This document shows, piece after piece, positions 24,188 through 33,664 of a stretch of DNA of 64,000 nucleotides (positions within the stretch are counted from its first letter, which is position 1; each line of letters begins with the position of its first letter). The stretch is from contig NC_081543.1 of the NCBI RefSeq assembly GCF_901000735.1, positions 21,657,515-21,721,514 of the forward strand, in the 5' to 3' direction. Made by a program: the position numbers and the translations under genes. The notes under the pieces are model-generated. The model ran no database searches and had not been told where the DNA came from. It saw only the letters and a list, made by a program, of their open reading frames with translations. Source of the stretch: Corylus avellana (taxonomy: Eukaryota; Streptophyta; Magnoliopsida; Fagales; Betulaceae).

Positions 24188-25672
24188 CTAGTGATTGCTT
24201 GGGTTAGGTACTGTTTGAGCTGGGAATTCCCCCTGCTTCCTCTCACTCAGCTCCTTTGCCATCTGACCCATTTGCACTTCCAGCTTTTGTATGGCTTGCT
24301 CAGTCTTTGTATTGACATGTTTTTTACTAGCCATGAATTGTTGTTGGGAAGTCACCAGGTTATGTATCATATTCTCCAGTTGGTTCATCTTTGGCTTTTG
24401 AGCTGGTTGACTTGCTTGTTGGGGCCCTTTTTGCAGTCCTTGATTATTACTCCAAGAGAAATTGGGATGGTTACGCCATCCTGGATTGTAAGTATTGGAA
24501 TATGGGTTGTTCTTGTGGGGATAATTCTTTTGTCCCACAAAGTTCACCTCTTCTTGTTCTGCAAAAGGACACTTCTCAGTGGTGTGATCTAAATGGGAAC
24601 AAATAGCACATACCTGGAATTGTGTGTCCTGTTGCAGAGGTGAAATTTTCTGAACAATCATGGCCTTGACAAGCATATCCAATTTCTTTTCTACTGCAGC
24701 CAACTGATTAGTTGATCCTCCACTGAGATTCACCTCATACATGCCCTTGCTCTTGACTCCTCTCCTTCCTCTTGAACAGAATTGCTATGAGTGCTCACTT
24801 AATGTCTCAAAAATTTCCACAGCTTCCTCACTACTCCTTTCCATAAGTGTTCCTCCGCAAGCTGAATCAACCATCCCTTTGTTAGTATCATCTAATCCTT
24901 CATAGAAAATTTGTACTTGCTCATCTTGAGGGATGTTGTGATGTGGACACTTTAAAAGTAAGGAATTGAAGTGATCCCATGCTTCAAAGAACAAATCTCC
25001 GTCTCGTTGTTGGAACATTTGAAGTTCCCTTTTAAGTTGCTTTGTCTTCTGGGCTGGGAAAAACCTCTTCAGAAATTTGGTGGTCAATTCTTCCCAAGTA
25101 TGAATGGACTCTGCAGGCAAGGAATTGTACCACAGTTTAGCATTATCTTTCAATGAAAAAGGAAAGAGAACTAATCTGAGTCTCTCTTGAGTTAGGCCTT
25201 GAACATTCTGCAACTTGCATAAGTCAAACAATTCCTTAAGATGCAAGTTGGGATCCTCAGTAGCTGTGCCTCTGAAGTGAGTCAATGTATTGAGGATTCG
25301 AGGAGAGATATAATAACTGCCATCCACCTTTGGTTGATATGCTATGCATGAGGGTTGATGGAGGTTTGTTGGCACGTAAGCTTGCTTCATTGGTCTCCTC
25401 ACTCGTGGTGGATTTGCTTCTAGGGGTCTTGGCCCATTTGGATTTTCTTGCAAGTCTTCCATTTCAACTTCTTCTTCAACCTCTTTGTCTCTAGATCGTT
25501 GTCGAATTGTCCGCTCAATTTCAGGATCGAGGGGAAAAACGATTGAGGCTTGAGATCGACGACCTTGCATGAACTTGGCAGCTTCAGCACTGCCTGGTCC
25601 GAATGCTTTCTGGAACTGCGCTCGATCGCAGGCTGGTGCATTCGATCGCACTTGGCTGACGATTGATCGCAA
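24188..25672 (-). pseudogene. Gypsy (Athila-like) gag with zinc knuckle, one in-frame stop
   Basis: The minus-strand frame from 25672 has a retrotransposon Gag core (HFRGTATEDPNLHLKELFDL, PFSLKDNAKLWYNSL, TWEELTTKFLKRFFP) and a stop at 24782-24784. The same frame continues (24742-24188) with a CCHC-like knuckle (CAICSHLDHTTEKC), an Asn/Gln-rich stretch and a C-terminal coiled coil. The stop is TAG where relatives would plausibly have CAG. The first codons overlap another CGATCG hairpin cluster (25617-25672), so the true start may lie further in. No protease or RT follows. Confidence 0.85.
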
Positions 25673-25835
25673 TCACAGAGTGCCAATCCGCAACCTGCAA
25701 GTGCAAACAGAAAAGTTAAGGGAAACAAGAAATTCTTTTTTTTTTTTTTTTTTTTTTTTCTAATACTAAATTAAAAATTGAAAACTAAAATAACAAAACT
25801 AAAGGAAGATAAATTTAAACAAAATTCGCTTCAAT

Positions 25836-25852
25836 CCTCGGCAATGGCGCCA
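25836..25852 (-). promoter_or_regulatory. Gypsy primer-binding site
   Basis: On the minus strand TGGCGCCATTGCCGAGG begins six bases inside the 5' LTR. TGGCGCC.TTGCCG is the usual tRNA primer site of many plant Ty3/gypsy elements. Confidence 0.85.
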
Positions 25853-25968
25853 AAAACTTGTTGTGCAAAAATCTACCTAAATTAATAGCTAAATAATTGT
25901 ACGTTTTACCTGCAAGTGCACAAGGTCAACATAGTAGTATAAGGTGCAAGTACAGGATCATTCCCAGG

Positions 25969-26068
25969 NNNNNNNNNNNNNNNNNNNNNNNNNNNNNNNN
26001 NNNNNNNNNNNNNNNNNNNNNNNNNNNNNNNNNNNNNNNNNNNNNNNNNNNNNNNNNNNNNNNNNNNN
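25969..26068. other. Assembly gap (100 N)
   Basis: 100 N, probably of unknown true size, at the left edge of the material lying inside the gypsy right LTR. Confidence 0.95.
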
Positions 26069-26819
26069 AAGGGAACCCGTTCAATATCTGTATGTTGATC
26101 GATTCCGTGAGGATGACGTAAGCCACTTTCGTCATGTCCATAATCATCTTCATAACTCTCCAAATAGGCCCTTCGCCTATGAAGAGAATTTTAATTATGG
26201 TGAAGAAGTTGTGGAAGATGTTAAGTTGGTTGAAGTGGAGTTGCCATCAGAGAAAACATATGTGCAGCCACCATCATTGATTCCAACGACTACATCAATG
26301 GAGGAACAGCTACCGCCTCCTCCACCACAAGTGCAACTTCCTCTACCACAGTTACAACCTCCTCCACCACAGATGCAACCTTCTCCACCACAAGTGCAAC
26401 TTCCTCTACCACAGATGCAACCTACACCACAGGTGCAACTCATCACGATCATCACAAAAATTGACGATTCTTTTGAAGAAAACAATGAAGTTGAAGATGA
26501 TACCCAAGAAGAAATCGTTGGAGGAATTTTGGTGGAAGTAGACGAAAAGGAAAAATCATGTCTTGATTCTATCTATATAGATTTCTCCAAGTACTTTTCT
26601 TCAGAGGAGCCACATGTGCCATGTCCCACAGAAAACTCGAGGACGAGTTTTTTTCAAGTGGGGGTGTCTGATGTAGGACGATATTTATCTTTATTTTCGG
26701 TAAAAACGAAAATAAAGAAAATATCAAAAATAATATTGGAGCAGCGCCGCTTGATCAGAATTTTAACTATTCTCAAACAATGGAAGTACAAAAGGAAAGA
26801 TTGCCACGATTCCCGCTGA
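26069..26819 (+). pseudogene. TR-GAG Gag-like ORF, C-terminal part
   Basis: Begins in the gap and matches the complete ORF at 27327-28649 from REPVQYLYVDRF to the end. It has one fewer seven-residue proline/glutamine unit and small differences (VEVELPSE against VEEVELPSE). The last 50 or so codons lie in the downstream LTR. Confidence 0.85.
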
Positions 26820-27326
26820 TTGTCAATTTTATATTAAGATTTTATTTTATTTTATTAGGACTTTATTTCCTTTCCTTATTAGGAGTAGGTTTACTACTAC
26901 TATAGGATTATGTTTACTTTCCTACTAGGATTAGATTTACTTTCTCTACTAGGATTAGATTTACTTTCTCTACTAGAAGTAGGTTTACTTTCTCTACAAG
27001 TATTTCTCTTCTATAAATAGGCTTGCCTATTATGTAAAACTCAATCAATTGAATTATTATAAAATCAGAGAATTCTCTCTCAAATACTCTGCGGAGTTTT
27101 ATTTTTTCTTAGCCTGCGGGCTTGTTTTATCTTTTGGGTAGAAGACGAAGACGCTTCTCCTTGCAGAATCAAAGACGCTGCTCTTTGATTAGTTACCTTA
27201 GTCTTCCGCTACGTCAGTTGGTATCAGAGCCAGGCTTTATCCTGATCATGGCCAATCAGCGCAACGGTGACAAACTTCTCCAACAACGCCGCTTGTAGGG
27301 GAGGGGCTCTTTCGAAAGCCAAATTC

Positions 27327-28649
27327 ATGGGGTATCCGAGCCGGCATTATCCGGATTCGATGGCCAACTTATACTACAACAACAACTTCTATAACGATGC
27401 CGTTCGTGAGAGGGATGTTGTTTCGAGATCCGACTACCAGCGATACATCAAGCGATCAGAGGGTCCTTGGAGAACCGAATTCCAAGAGCTCAAGCAGACA
27501 GCGCAGATGATGCAACAGGAGGTGCGCCAATTGTGGGAGTCGTTTGAACGCAGGCAGATGCGTGCCCATTGGAATCATAGAGACACTCGGGAGTACCGGA
27601 TGAATAACGATCTCCCTTCATTCGATGGTTATCTTCACATTGACGATTACCTTAACTGGATAATGGAGGTAGAAAGATTCTTTGAGTACATGTGTATTCC
27701 GGAAGAAAAGAAGGTGAAGTTGGTGGCTTATAAGCTCAAAGGTGGAGCATCCACTTGGTGGGAATGGTTGAAGCTCTCTCGATCCAGGGAAGGAAAAAGA
27801 CCCGTGACATCTTGGCCTAAGATGAAGCGGTTACTCAATGCCCAGTTCCTACCACCAGATGACTATGGGATCCGAAGGGAACCCGTTCAATATCTGTATG
27901 TTGATCGATTCCGTGAGGATGACGTAAGCCACTTTCGTCATGTCCATAATCATCTTCATAACTCTCCAAATAGGCCCTTCGCCTATGAAGAGAATTTTAA
28001 TTATGGTGAAGAAGTTGTGGAAGATGTTAAGTTGGTTGAAGAAGTGGAGTTGCCATCAGAGAAAACATATGTGCAGCCACCATCATTGATTCCAATGACT
28101 ACATCAATGGAGGAACAGCTACCGCCTCCTCCACCACAAGTGCAACTTCCTCTACCACAGTTACAACCTCCTCCACCACAAGTGCAACCTTCTCCACCAC
28201 AGATGCAACCTTCTCCACCACAAGTGCAACTTCCTCTACCACAGATGCAACCTACACCACAGGTGCAACTCATCACGATCGTCACAAAAATTGACGATTA
28301 TTTTGAAGAAAACAATGAAGTTGAAGATGATACCCAAGAAGAAATCGTTGGAGGAATTTTGGTGGAAGTAGACGAAAAGGAAAAATCATGTCTTGATTCT
28401 ATCTATATAGATTTCTCCAAGTACTTTTCTTCAGAGGAGCCACATGTGCCATGTTCCAAAGAAAACTCGAGGACGAGTTTTTTTCAAGTGGGGGTGTCTG
28501 ATGTAGGACGATATTTATCTTTATTTTCAGTAAAAACGAAAATAAAGAAAATATCAAAAATAATATTGGAGCAGCGCCGCTTGATCAGAATTTTAGCTAT
28601 TCTCAAACAATGGAAGTACAAAAGGAAAGATTGCCACGATTCTCGCTGA
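27327..28649 (+). CDS. TR-GAG Gag-like protein (complete)
   Basis: About 440 residues from the first in-frame ATG ([20 protein letters not shown]). The frame is open a further 20 codons upstream without an ATG. Order: Tyr/Asn-rich N-terminus; coiled coil ([19 protein letters not shown]); retrotransposon Gag core ([53 protein letters not shown]); acidic linker; Pro/Gln repeat ([11 protein letters not shown] units); second acidic stretch; and a basic C-terminus encoded by the first 150 bases of the 3' LTR. No zinc knuckle, protease or RT is seen. A short upstream ORF (ATG at 27248, 16 codons) overlaps out of frame. It presumably packages its RNA for copying by another element's enzymes. Confidence 0.75.
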   Translation: MGYPSRHYPDSMANLYYNNNFYNDAVRERDVVSRSDYQRYIKRSEGPWRTEFQELKQTAQMMQQEVRQLWESFERRQMRAHWNHRDTREYRMNNDLPSFDGYLHIDDYLNWIMEVERFFEYMCIPEEKKVKLVAYKLKGGASTWWEWLKLSRSREGKRPVTSWPKMKRLLNAQFLPPDDYGIRREPVQYLYVDRFREDDVSHFRHVHNHLHNSPNRPFAYEENFNYGEEVVEDVKLVEEVELPSEKTYVQPPSLIPMTTSMEEQLPPPPPQVQLPLPQLQPPPPQVQPSPPQMQPSPPQVQLPLPQMQPTPQVQLITIVTKIDDYFEENNEVEDDTQEEIVGGILVEVDEKEKSCLDSIYIDFSKYFSSEEPHVPCSKENSRTSFFQVGVSDVGRYLSLFSVKTKIKKISKIILEQRRLIRILAILKQWKYKRKDCHDSR

Positions 28650-29040
28650 TTGTCAATTTTATATTAGGATTTTATTTTATTTTATTAGGACTTTATTTCC
28701 TTTCCTTATTAGGATTAGGTTTACTACTACTATAGGATTATGTTTACTTTCCTACTAGGATTAGATTTACTTTCTCTACTAGGATTAGATTTACTTTCTC
28801 TACTAGAAGTAGGTTTACTTTCTCTACAAGTATTTCTCTTCTATAAATAGGCTTGCCTATTATGTAAAACTCAATCAATGGAATTATAATAAAATCAGAG
28901 AATTCTCTCTCAAATACTCTGCGGAGTTTTATCCTTCTTTTAGCCTGCGGGCTTGTTTTTATCTTTTTGGGTAGAAGACGAAGACGCTTCTCCTTGCAGA
29001 ATCAAAGACGCTGCTATTTGATTAGTTACCTTAGTCTTCC

Positions 29041-29140
29041 NNNNNNNNNNNNNNNNNNNNNNNNNNNNNNNNNNNNNNNNNNNNNNNNNNNNNNNNNNNN
29101 NNNNNNNNNNNNNNNNNNNNNNNNNNNNNNNNNNNNNNNN
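29041..29140. other. Assembly gap (100 N)
   Basis: 100 N between two TR-GAG copies in opposite orientation; repeat identity is the likely cause of the break. Confidence 0.95.
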
Positions 29141-29938
29141 CGGTAGCTGTTTCTCCATTGATGTAGTCGTTGGAATCAATGATGGTGGCTGCACATATGT
29201 TTTCTCTGATGGCAACTCCACTTCTTCAACCAACTTAACATCTTCCACAACTTCTTCACCATAATTAAAATTCTCTTCATAGGCGAAGGGCCTATTTGGA
29301 GAGTTATGAAGATGATTATGGACATGTCGAAAGTGGCTTACGTCATCCTCACGGAATCGGTCAACATACAGATATCGAACGGGTTCCCTTCGGATCCCAT
29401 AGTCGTCTGGTGGTAGGAACCGGGCATTGAGTAACCGCTTCATCTTAGGCCAAGATGTCACGGGTCTTTTTCCTTCCCTGGATCGAGAGAGCTTCAACCA
29501 TTCCCACCAAGCGGATGCTCCACCTTTGAGCTTATAAGCCACCAACTTCACCTTCTTTTCTTCCGGAATACACATGCACTCAAAGAATCTTTCTACCTCC
29601 ATTATCCAGTCAAGGTAATCTTCAATGTGAAGATAACCATCGAACGAAGGGAGATCGTTATTCATCCGGTACTCCCGAGTGTCTCTATGATTCCAATGGG
29701 CACGCATCTGCCTGCGTTCAAACGACTCCCACAATTGTCGCACCTCCTGTTGCATCATCTGCGCTGTCTGCTTGAGCTCTTGGAATTCGGTTCTCCAAGG
29801 AGCCTCTGATCGCTTGATGTATCGCTGGTAGTCGGATCTCGAAACAACATCCCTCTCACGAACGGCGTCGTTATAGAAGTTGTTGTTGTAGTATAAGTTG
29901 GCCATCGAATCTGGATAATGCCGGCTCGGATACCCCAT
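29141..29938 (-). pseudogene. TR-GAG Gag-like ORF, N-terminal part
   Basis: Uninterrupted frame identical in layout to the ORF at 27327-28649 up to MEKQLP, where the gap begins. Substitutions such as EYLDW-type changes (HIEDYLDW for HIDDYLNW) agree with the 54363-55685 copy rather than with copy 3. Confidence 0.85.
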
Positions 29939-30598
29939 GAATTTGGCTTTCGAAAGAGCCCCTCCCCTACAAGCGGCGTTGTTGGAGAAGTTTGTCACCG
30001 TTGCGCTGATTGGCCATGATCAGGATAAAGCCTGGCTCTGATACCAACTGACGTAGCGGAAGACTAAGGTAACTAATCAAAGAGCAGCGTCTTTGATTCT
30101 GCAAGGAGAAGCGTCTTCGTCTTCTACCCCAAAAGATAAAAACAAGCCCGCAGGCTAAAAGAAGGATAAACTCCGCAGAGTATTTGAGAGAGAATTCTCT
30201 GATTTTATAATAATTCAATTGATTGAGTTTTACATGATAGGCAAGCCTATTTATAGAAGAGAAATACTTGTAGAGAAAGTAAACCTACTTCTAGTAGAGA
30301 AAGTAAATCTAATCCTAGTAGAGAAAGTAAATCTAATCCTAGTAGGAAAGTAAACATAATCCTATAGTAGTAGTAAACCTAATCCTAATAAGGAAAGGAA
30401 ATAAAGTCCTAATAAAATAAAATAAAATCCTAATATAAAATTGACAATCAGCGAGAATCGTGGCAATCTTTCCTTTTGTACTTCCATTGTTTGAGAATAG
30501 CTAAAATTCTGATCAAGCGGCGCTGCTCCAATATTATTTTTGATATTTTCTTTATTTTCGTTTTTACCGAAAATAAAGATAAATATCGTCCTACATCA
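29141..30598 (-). mobile_element. TR-GAG element, inverted partial copy (copy 4)
   Basis: On the minus strand: LTR 30598-30049 (550 bp, TGATGTAGG...CTACGTCA), primer-binding site at about 30046-30035, the short upstream ORF, and the Gag ORF from its ATG at about 29938 to the gap at 29140, where it stops in the Pro/Gln region. The 3' part and LTR are missing. It faces copies 2 and 3 across the gap. Confidence 0.88.
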
Positions 30599-31537
30599 TA
30601 TATCGAAGAGAAAAGAAACAGTAATTACATGATCATAGGTATATTCCCCAGATTATACACCCAAAATACCAGATAAAGAAGTTCAGAGAAAAGTTATTAA
30701 AGACACCAAGGGACACACATAAAGTTCATTATTAGTACTTAAGATAACACAGCCAGATCACAGAGCCATCAAAATACAAAAGCTTCTTCAACAAGTCAAC
30801 TAGCATCTGTCTCCACCACCCACATTATAGGGAATAGAAGAAAGTGCCTTTTCAATTAAATTTCCAGAAATCTAAATTCCTCACCCTTGAAATGCCATTG
30901 ATTTTATTCCCAACCAAAGGCACCAAAATAAACATATATCTGCATGTTTATATCAAAATTTTATGAAGGGACATCAAGCTAATAAAATTCACCAAAACCT
31001 AAACCTGTACTCATGTTTGATTCTTCAAACCCAACCTCGCCCCAAAATTAGCTTAAACCCCAATCTTNNNNNNNNNNNNNNNNNNNNNNNNNNNNNNNNN
31101 NNNNNNNNNNNNNNNNNNNNNNNNNNNNNNNNNNNNNNNNNNNNNNNNNNNNNNNNNNNNNNNNNNNNNNNNNNNNNNNNNNNNNNNNNNNNNNNNNNNN
31201 NNNNNNNNNNNNNNNNNNNNNNNNNNNNNNNNNNNNNNNNNNNNNNNNNNNNNNNNNNNNNNNNNNNNNNNNNNNNNNNNNNNNNNNNNNNNNNNNNNNN
31301 NNNNNNNNNNNNNNNNNNNNNNNNNNNNNNNNNNNNNNNNNNNNNNNNNNNNNNNNNNNNNNNNNNNNNNNNNNNNNNNNNNNNNNNNNNNNNNNNNNNN
31401 NNNNNNNNNNNNNNNNNNNNNNNNNNNNNNNNNNNNNCACATGAAACTAAATCTCAGGAATTTCAAATCCCTTATACTCCTAAAAATCATAATCGAAGTT
31501 TAAAATCCCAAATTGACAACTAAGAAAGACAGAGACA

Positions 31538-31579
<42 letters not shown>

Positions 31580-31651
31580 CTAGTGTAGGCAGAATAATCG
31601 CTGGCCAGGGAGAGAGCGAGCTTTATCTGGGCGCCAAAAAGAGAGGATATA
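30599..31651. other. Unassigned sequence between gaps
   Basis: It includes a 370-N gap (31068-31437) and a GA microsatellite (31545-31576). It matches none of the surrounding elements and has no coding frame I can recognise. The AT-rich, low-repeat composition looks like ordinary intergenic or UTR sequence. Because it is flanked by gaps inside an LTR, it may be a misplaced contig. Confidence 0.4.
31068..31437. other. Assembly gap (370 N)
   Basis: 370 N; the non-round size suggests an estimated gap. Confidence 0.95.
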
Positions 31652-31751
31652 NNNNNNNNNNNNNNNNNNNNNNNNNNNNNNNNNNNNNNNNNNNNNNNNN
31701 NNNNNNNNNNNNNNNNNNNNNNNNNNNNNNNNNNNNNNNNNNNNNNNNNNN
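31652..31751. other. Assembly gap (100 N)
   Basis: 100 N directly before the second piece of the gypsy right LTR. Confidence 0.95.
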
Positions 31752-33006
31752 AGATTGCTGACTTTATGTTTAAAAATAGATTCCTTAAGCAAAAGTAAAA
31801 TAAAAATTGACTGTTGATGTGATGATAACAAAGGGTAGGGCTTTGATATCCACCACTAATTATATTAAACTAGTATATCAATATGCCAATGCTTTGATCA
31901 AGTTATGCATATTTAATGTTTGCCAACCTAAGGGCATGGGTGTATACTCCTTAAGCTATTGATTTCCCTAAGCAACGAGTTAGGCATGGGTGTATACTCT
32001 AACTCTTTTCTTTCCTAAAGGATTTAGCATGGTATATACTAAGTTGTTCTTTAGAAAAACATATGTTCTATGGAAATCGACAAACACACATGGCCTAGGG
32101 CATGGGTGTATACTCCCGGTTCCCCATGTTGATTAACCCAAGAATCGTGGTGTGGATTCTTTTGTTACTTAAGTTAAACCCAGGACTCGGTCATCCAAAT
32201 TGATCTAACTAACAAGTCCATACCACATGCACATGTTGATCAGGCATACACATATGAGGAATTCATGCAAGCAGGTATTAATCAAGTTAAATAGCACAAC
32301 ATGATCATCACAAGACGCCAATATTGAAATATTAATTCAACATAACTAGGGCTTCAATCGAGTTCTACTAAGTAAATTAGCTACACATGGAGTTGATGTT
32401 AAACATCTTCATAAAATAAAATAAAAGAAAGGAAAGAATAAACCCGAGACTTGACTTGAGAGCTCCTATTCTTCTCCCTTCTCCAAGCCTGCTTATTCTA
32501 AAGGCTTAGGAGTCTATTTATAGGCTTTAGAAGTCCTTGGAAAAGTAGTAAACCCTAGGAATTTCGTAGGGTTTCAATCCTATTACAATTTGGAGTTTGA
32601 AAAAAACCCTAATATGGAAATAGGGACATTATAGCCGCCACTTGGAATGCCTCCTGCGCACGGGTGCGCTCGATCGCAGCCCGTGTGCGCTCGATCGCAG
32701 GTCTGCGATCAATCCTTCTTTTGGCCTGCGCTCAATCGCTCCTAGCCTGGCTCATGCAGCATCTTTTCTGGTATTGCGCTCGATCGCAGGTACCCTGCGA
32801 TTGATCGCAATACCAGGGAGCTCCAATTTTTCCATCTTCTCTTTTTGAGCCTAAATCACCCAGTTTTACTTCACTTTCTTCCAAAAGCCTGTAAAAACAT
32901 CAAAAACACAAAAAGGAATTAAAATGGCCTAATTAGCTACAACCAAAGGATTAAAACATGTAAGATAAGGACTGAAAATATGAATATTTTTGCACTTATC
33001 ATTCCA

Positions 33007-33394
33007 CCACGGGTTATTGTTCAAGAAACAGTCTATTGTTGCTCACGCTAGCATTAAAGCTAAGTATCGTGCTCTTGCTAACACCACCTCTGAGCTCTTC
33101 TAGCTCCGTTGGCTCCTACAAGATATTGGTGTTTCTCAAACCTCCAGTTCTCCTATCTTTTATGACAATCGAAGTGCGATTTAGATTGTGCATAATGATG
33201 TATTTCATGAACGTACTAAACACATTGAGATCGACTGTCATTTTGTACGGCATCATCTTTTGCAGGGGACTCTCCGTCTCTATCCTATTGCTTCTGCTGA
33301 TCAGTTGGCCGATGTGTTCACCAAAGCACATCCACCTAGACGGTTTCGTGATCTTGTTTCCAAACTCAAGTTGGCATCTACATTACCACCTTGA
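33007..33394 (+). pseudogene. Copia-B RNase H, C-terminal part
   Basis: This resumes the RNase H reading after the nested gypsy: KKQSIVAHASIKAKYRAL, then stops at former Trp and Gln positions, then DNRSAI, ERTKHIEIDCHFVRHHL and ADQLADVFTKAH, ending in the usual copia tail near 33394. The segment fits directly onto the frame broken at 19352. Confidence 0.92.
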
Positions 33395-33398
33395 GTTT

Positions 33399-33407
33399 GA
33401 GGGGGGA
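33399..33407 (+). promoter_or_regulatory. Copia-B polypurine tract
   Basis: GAGGGGGGA stands immediately before the 3' LTR. It is the expected primer site for plus-strand DNA synthesis. Confidence 0.85.
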
Positions 33408-33659
33408 TGTTAGAATATATTCAGAATATATAATATATTCTGAATATAGTTTGATATTCACCATAATTGCCGATTTGATATATTTTCCCTGTATATATAT
33501 TTTGATATTATTCTGCAATATTGTACATTAATTTTGTGATTGTATTTCCTAGTTTATCTGGCCTTATTCAACTATAAATAGGCCTCTTTGTATATAGTTC
33601 AAAACACACAGAAATATAATATTCAGTTTCATCCCTATATTCTCTAGTTTATTTTAACA
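33408..33659 (+). repeat. Copia-B 3' LTR
   Basis: 252 bp, the same length as the 5' LTR and about 95% identical by eye. It is followed by the CCTTA target duplication. Confidence 0.95.
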
Positions 33660-33664
33660 CCTTA

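Larger units (their letters stand above)
26069..29040 (+). mobile_element. TR-GAG tandem structure: internal part, LTR, full internal part, LTR (copies 2 and 3)
   Basis: It starts mid-Gag (26069-26668), then LTR 26669-27216 (548 bp), primer-binding site TGGTATCAGAGC at about 27219, complete internal region with Gag ORF (27327-28649), and LTR 28499-29040, which lacks its last bases because of the gap. LTR ends are TGATGTAGGACG and CGCTACGTCA. The order internal-LTR-internal-LTR means two element units share an LTR. It could be a recombination product or an assembly join of near-identical copies. Confidence 0.85.
19353..33001 (-). mobile_element. Pol-less Ty3/gypsy-type LTR element, nested in Copia-B
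   Basis: On the minus strand the LTRs run from TGATAAGTGC to TTTTTGCACAACA. The left copy is 19353-20690 (1338 bp). The right copy starts at 25859 and ends at 33001, split by gaps and other sequence. The target duplication TTCCA is at 19348-19352 and 33002-33006. The 5.2-kb internal part (20691-25858) has a primer-binding site, gag with a zinc knuckle, a second ORF resembling the putative plant transposon protein domain, and a polypurine tract. There is no protease, reverse transcriptase or integrase. Gag type and PBS suggest an Athila-like lineage. It must have used enzymes of a full-length relative. Confidence 0.9.
25859..33001 (-). repeat. Gypsy element LTR (right copy, 5' LTR), interrupted
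   Basis: Two pieces, 25859-25968 and 31752-33001, align end to end with the left LTR: the break falls in the phrase ATTCCCACGAGGATTGCTG, with only a few bases unaccounted for. Between them lie gaps and foreign contigs (26069-31651). The total LTR would be about 1.36 kb. It carries the conserved CGATCG array (32664-32815), including one extra unit of about 21 bp compared with the left copy. Confidence 0.88.
14585..33659 (+). mobile_element. Ty1/copia LTR retrotransposon (Copia-B), split by nested gypsy
   Basis: Two 252-bp LTRs (14585-14836 and 33408-33659) start TGTTAG and end AACA, and are flanked by the 5-bp target duplication CCTTA (14580-14584 and 33660-33664). Inside are a primer-binding site, a repeat-rich leader, gag, pol in the copia order, then a 13.6-kb gypsy insertion (19353-33001) in RNase H, the RNase H tail and the polypurine tract. 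Without the nested element it is about 5.4 kb. By eye I count about 13 differences between the LTRs (about 5%), so it is not a recent insertion. Many in-frame stops make it inactive. Confidence 0.96.

Noticed and set aside
27267..27326. Gag-like ORF starting at GTG (27267)
   Set aside because: GTG starts are rare in plant nuclear genes; the first in-frame ATG is at 27327. The open frame upstream is noted but not called coding.
28001..28285. Minus-strand Cys/Gly-rich frames (also 26195-26485 and 55037-55351) that look like metallothionein- or keratin-like proteins
   Set aside because: They are the reverse complement of the Pro/Gln repeat of the TR-GAG ORF; composition alone explains them.
31048..31490. 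Long frames made of unknown residues
   Set aside because: They consist almost entirely of N and carry no information.
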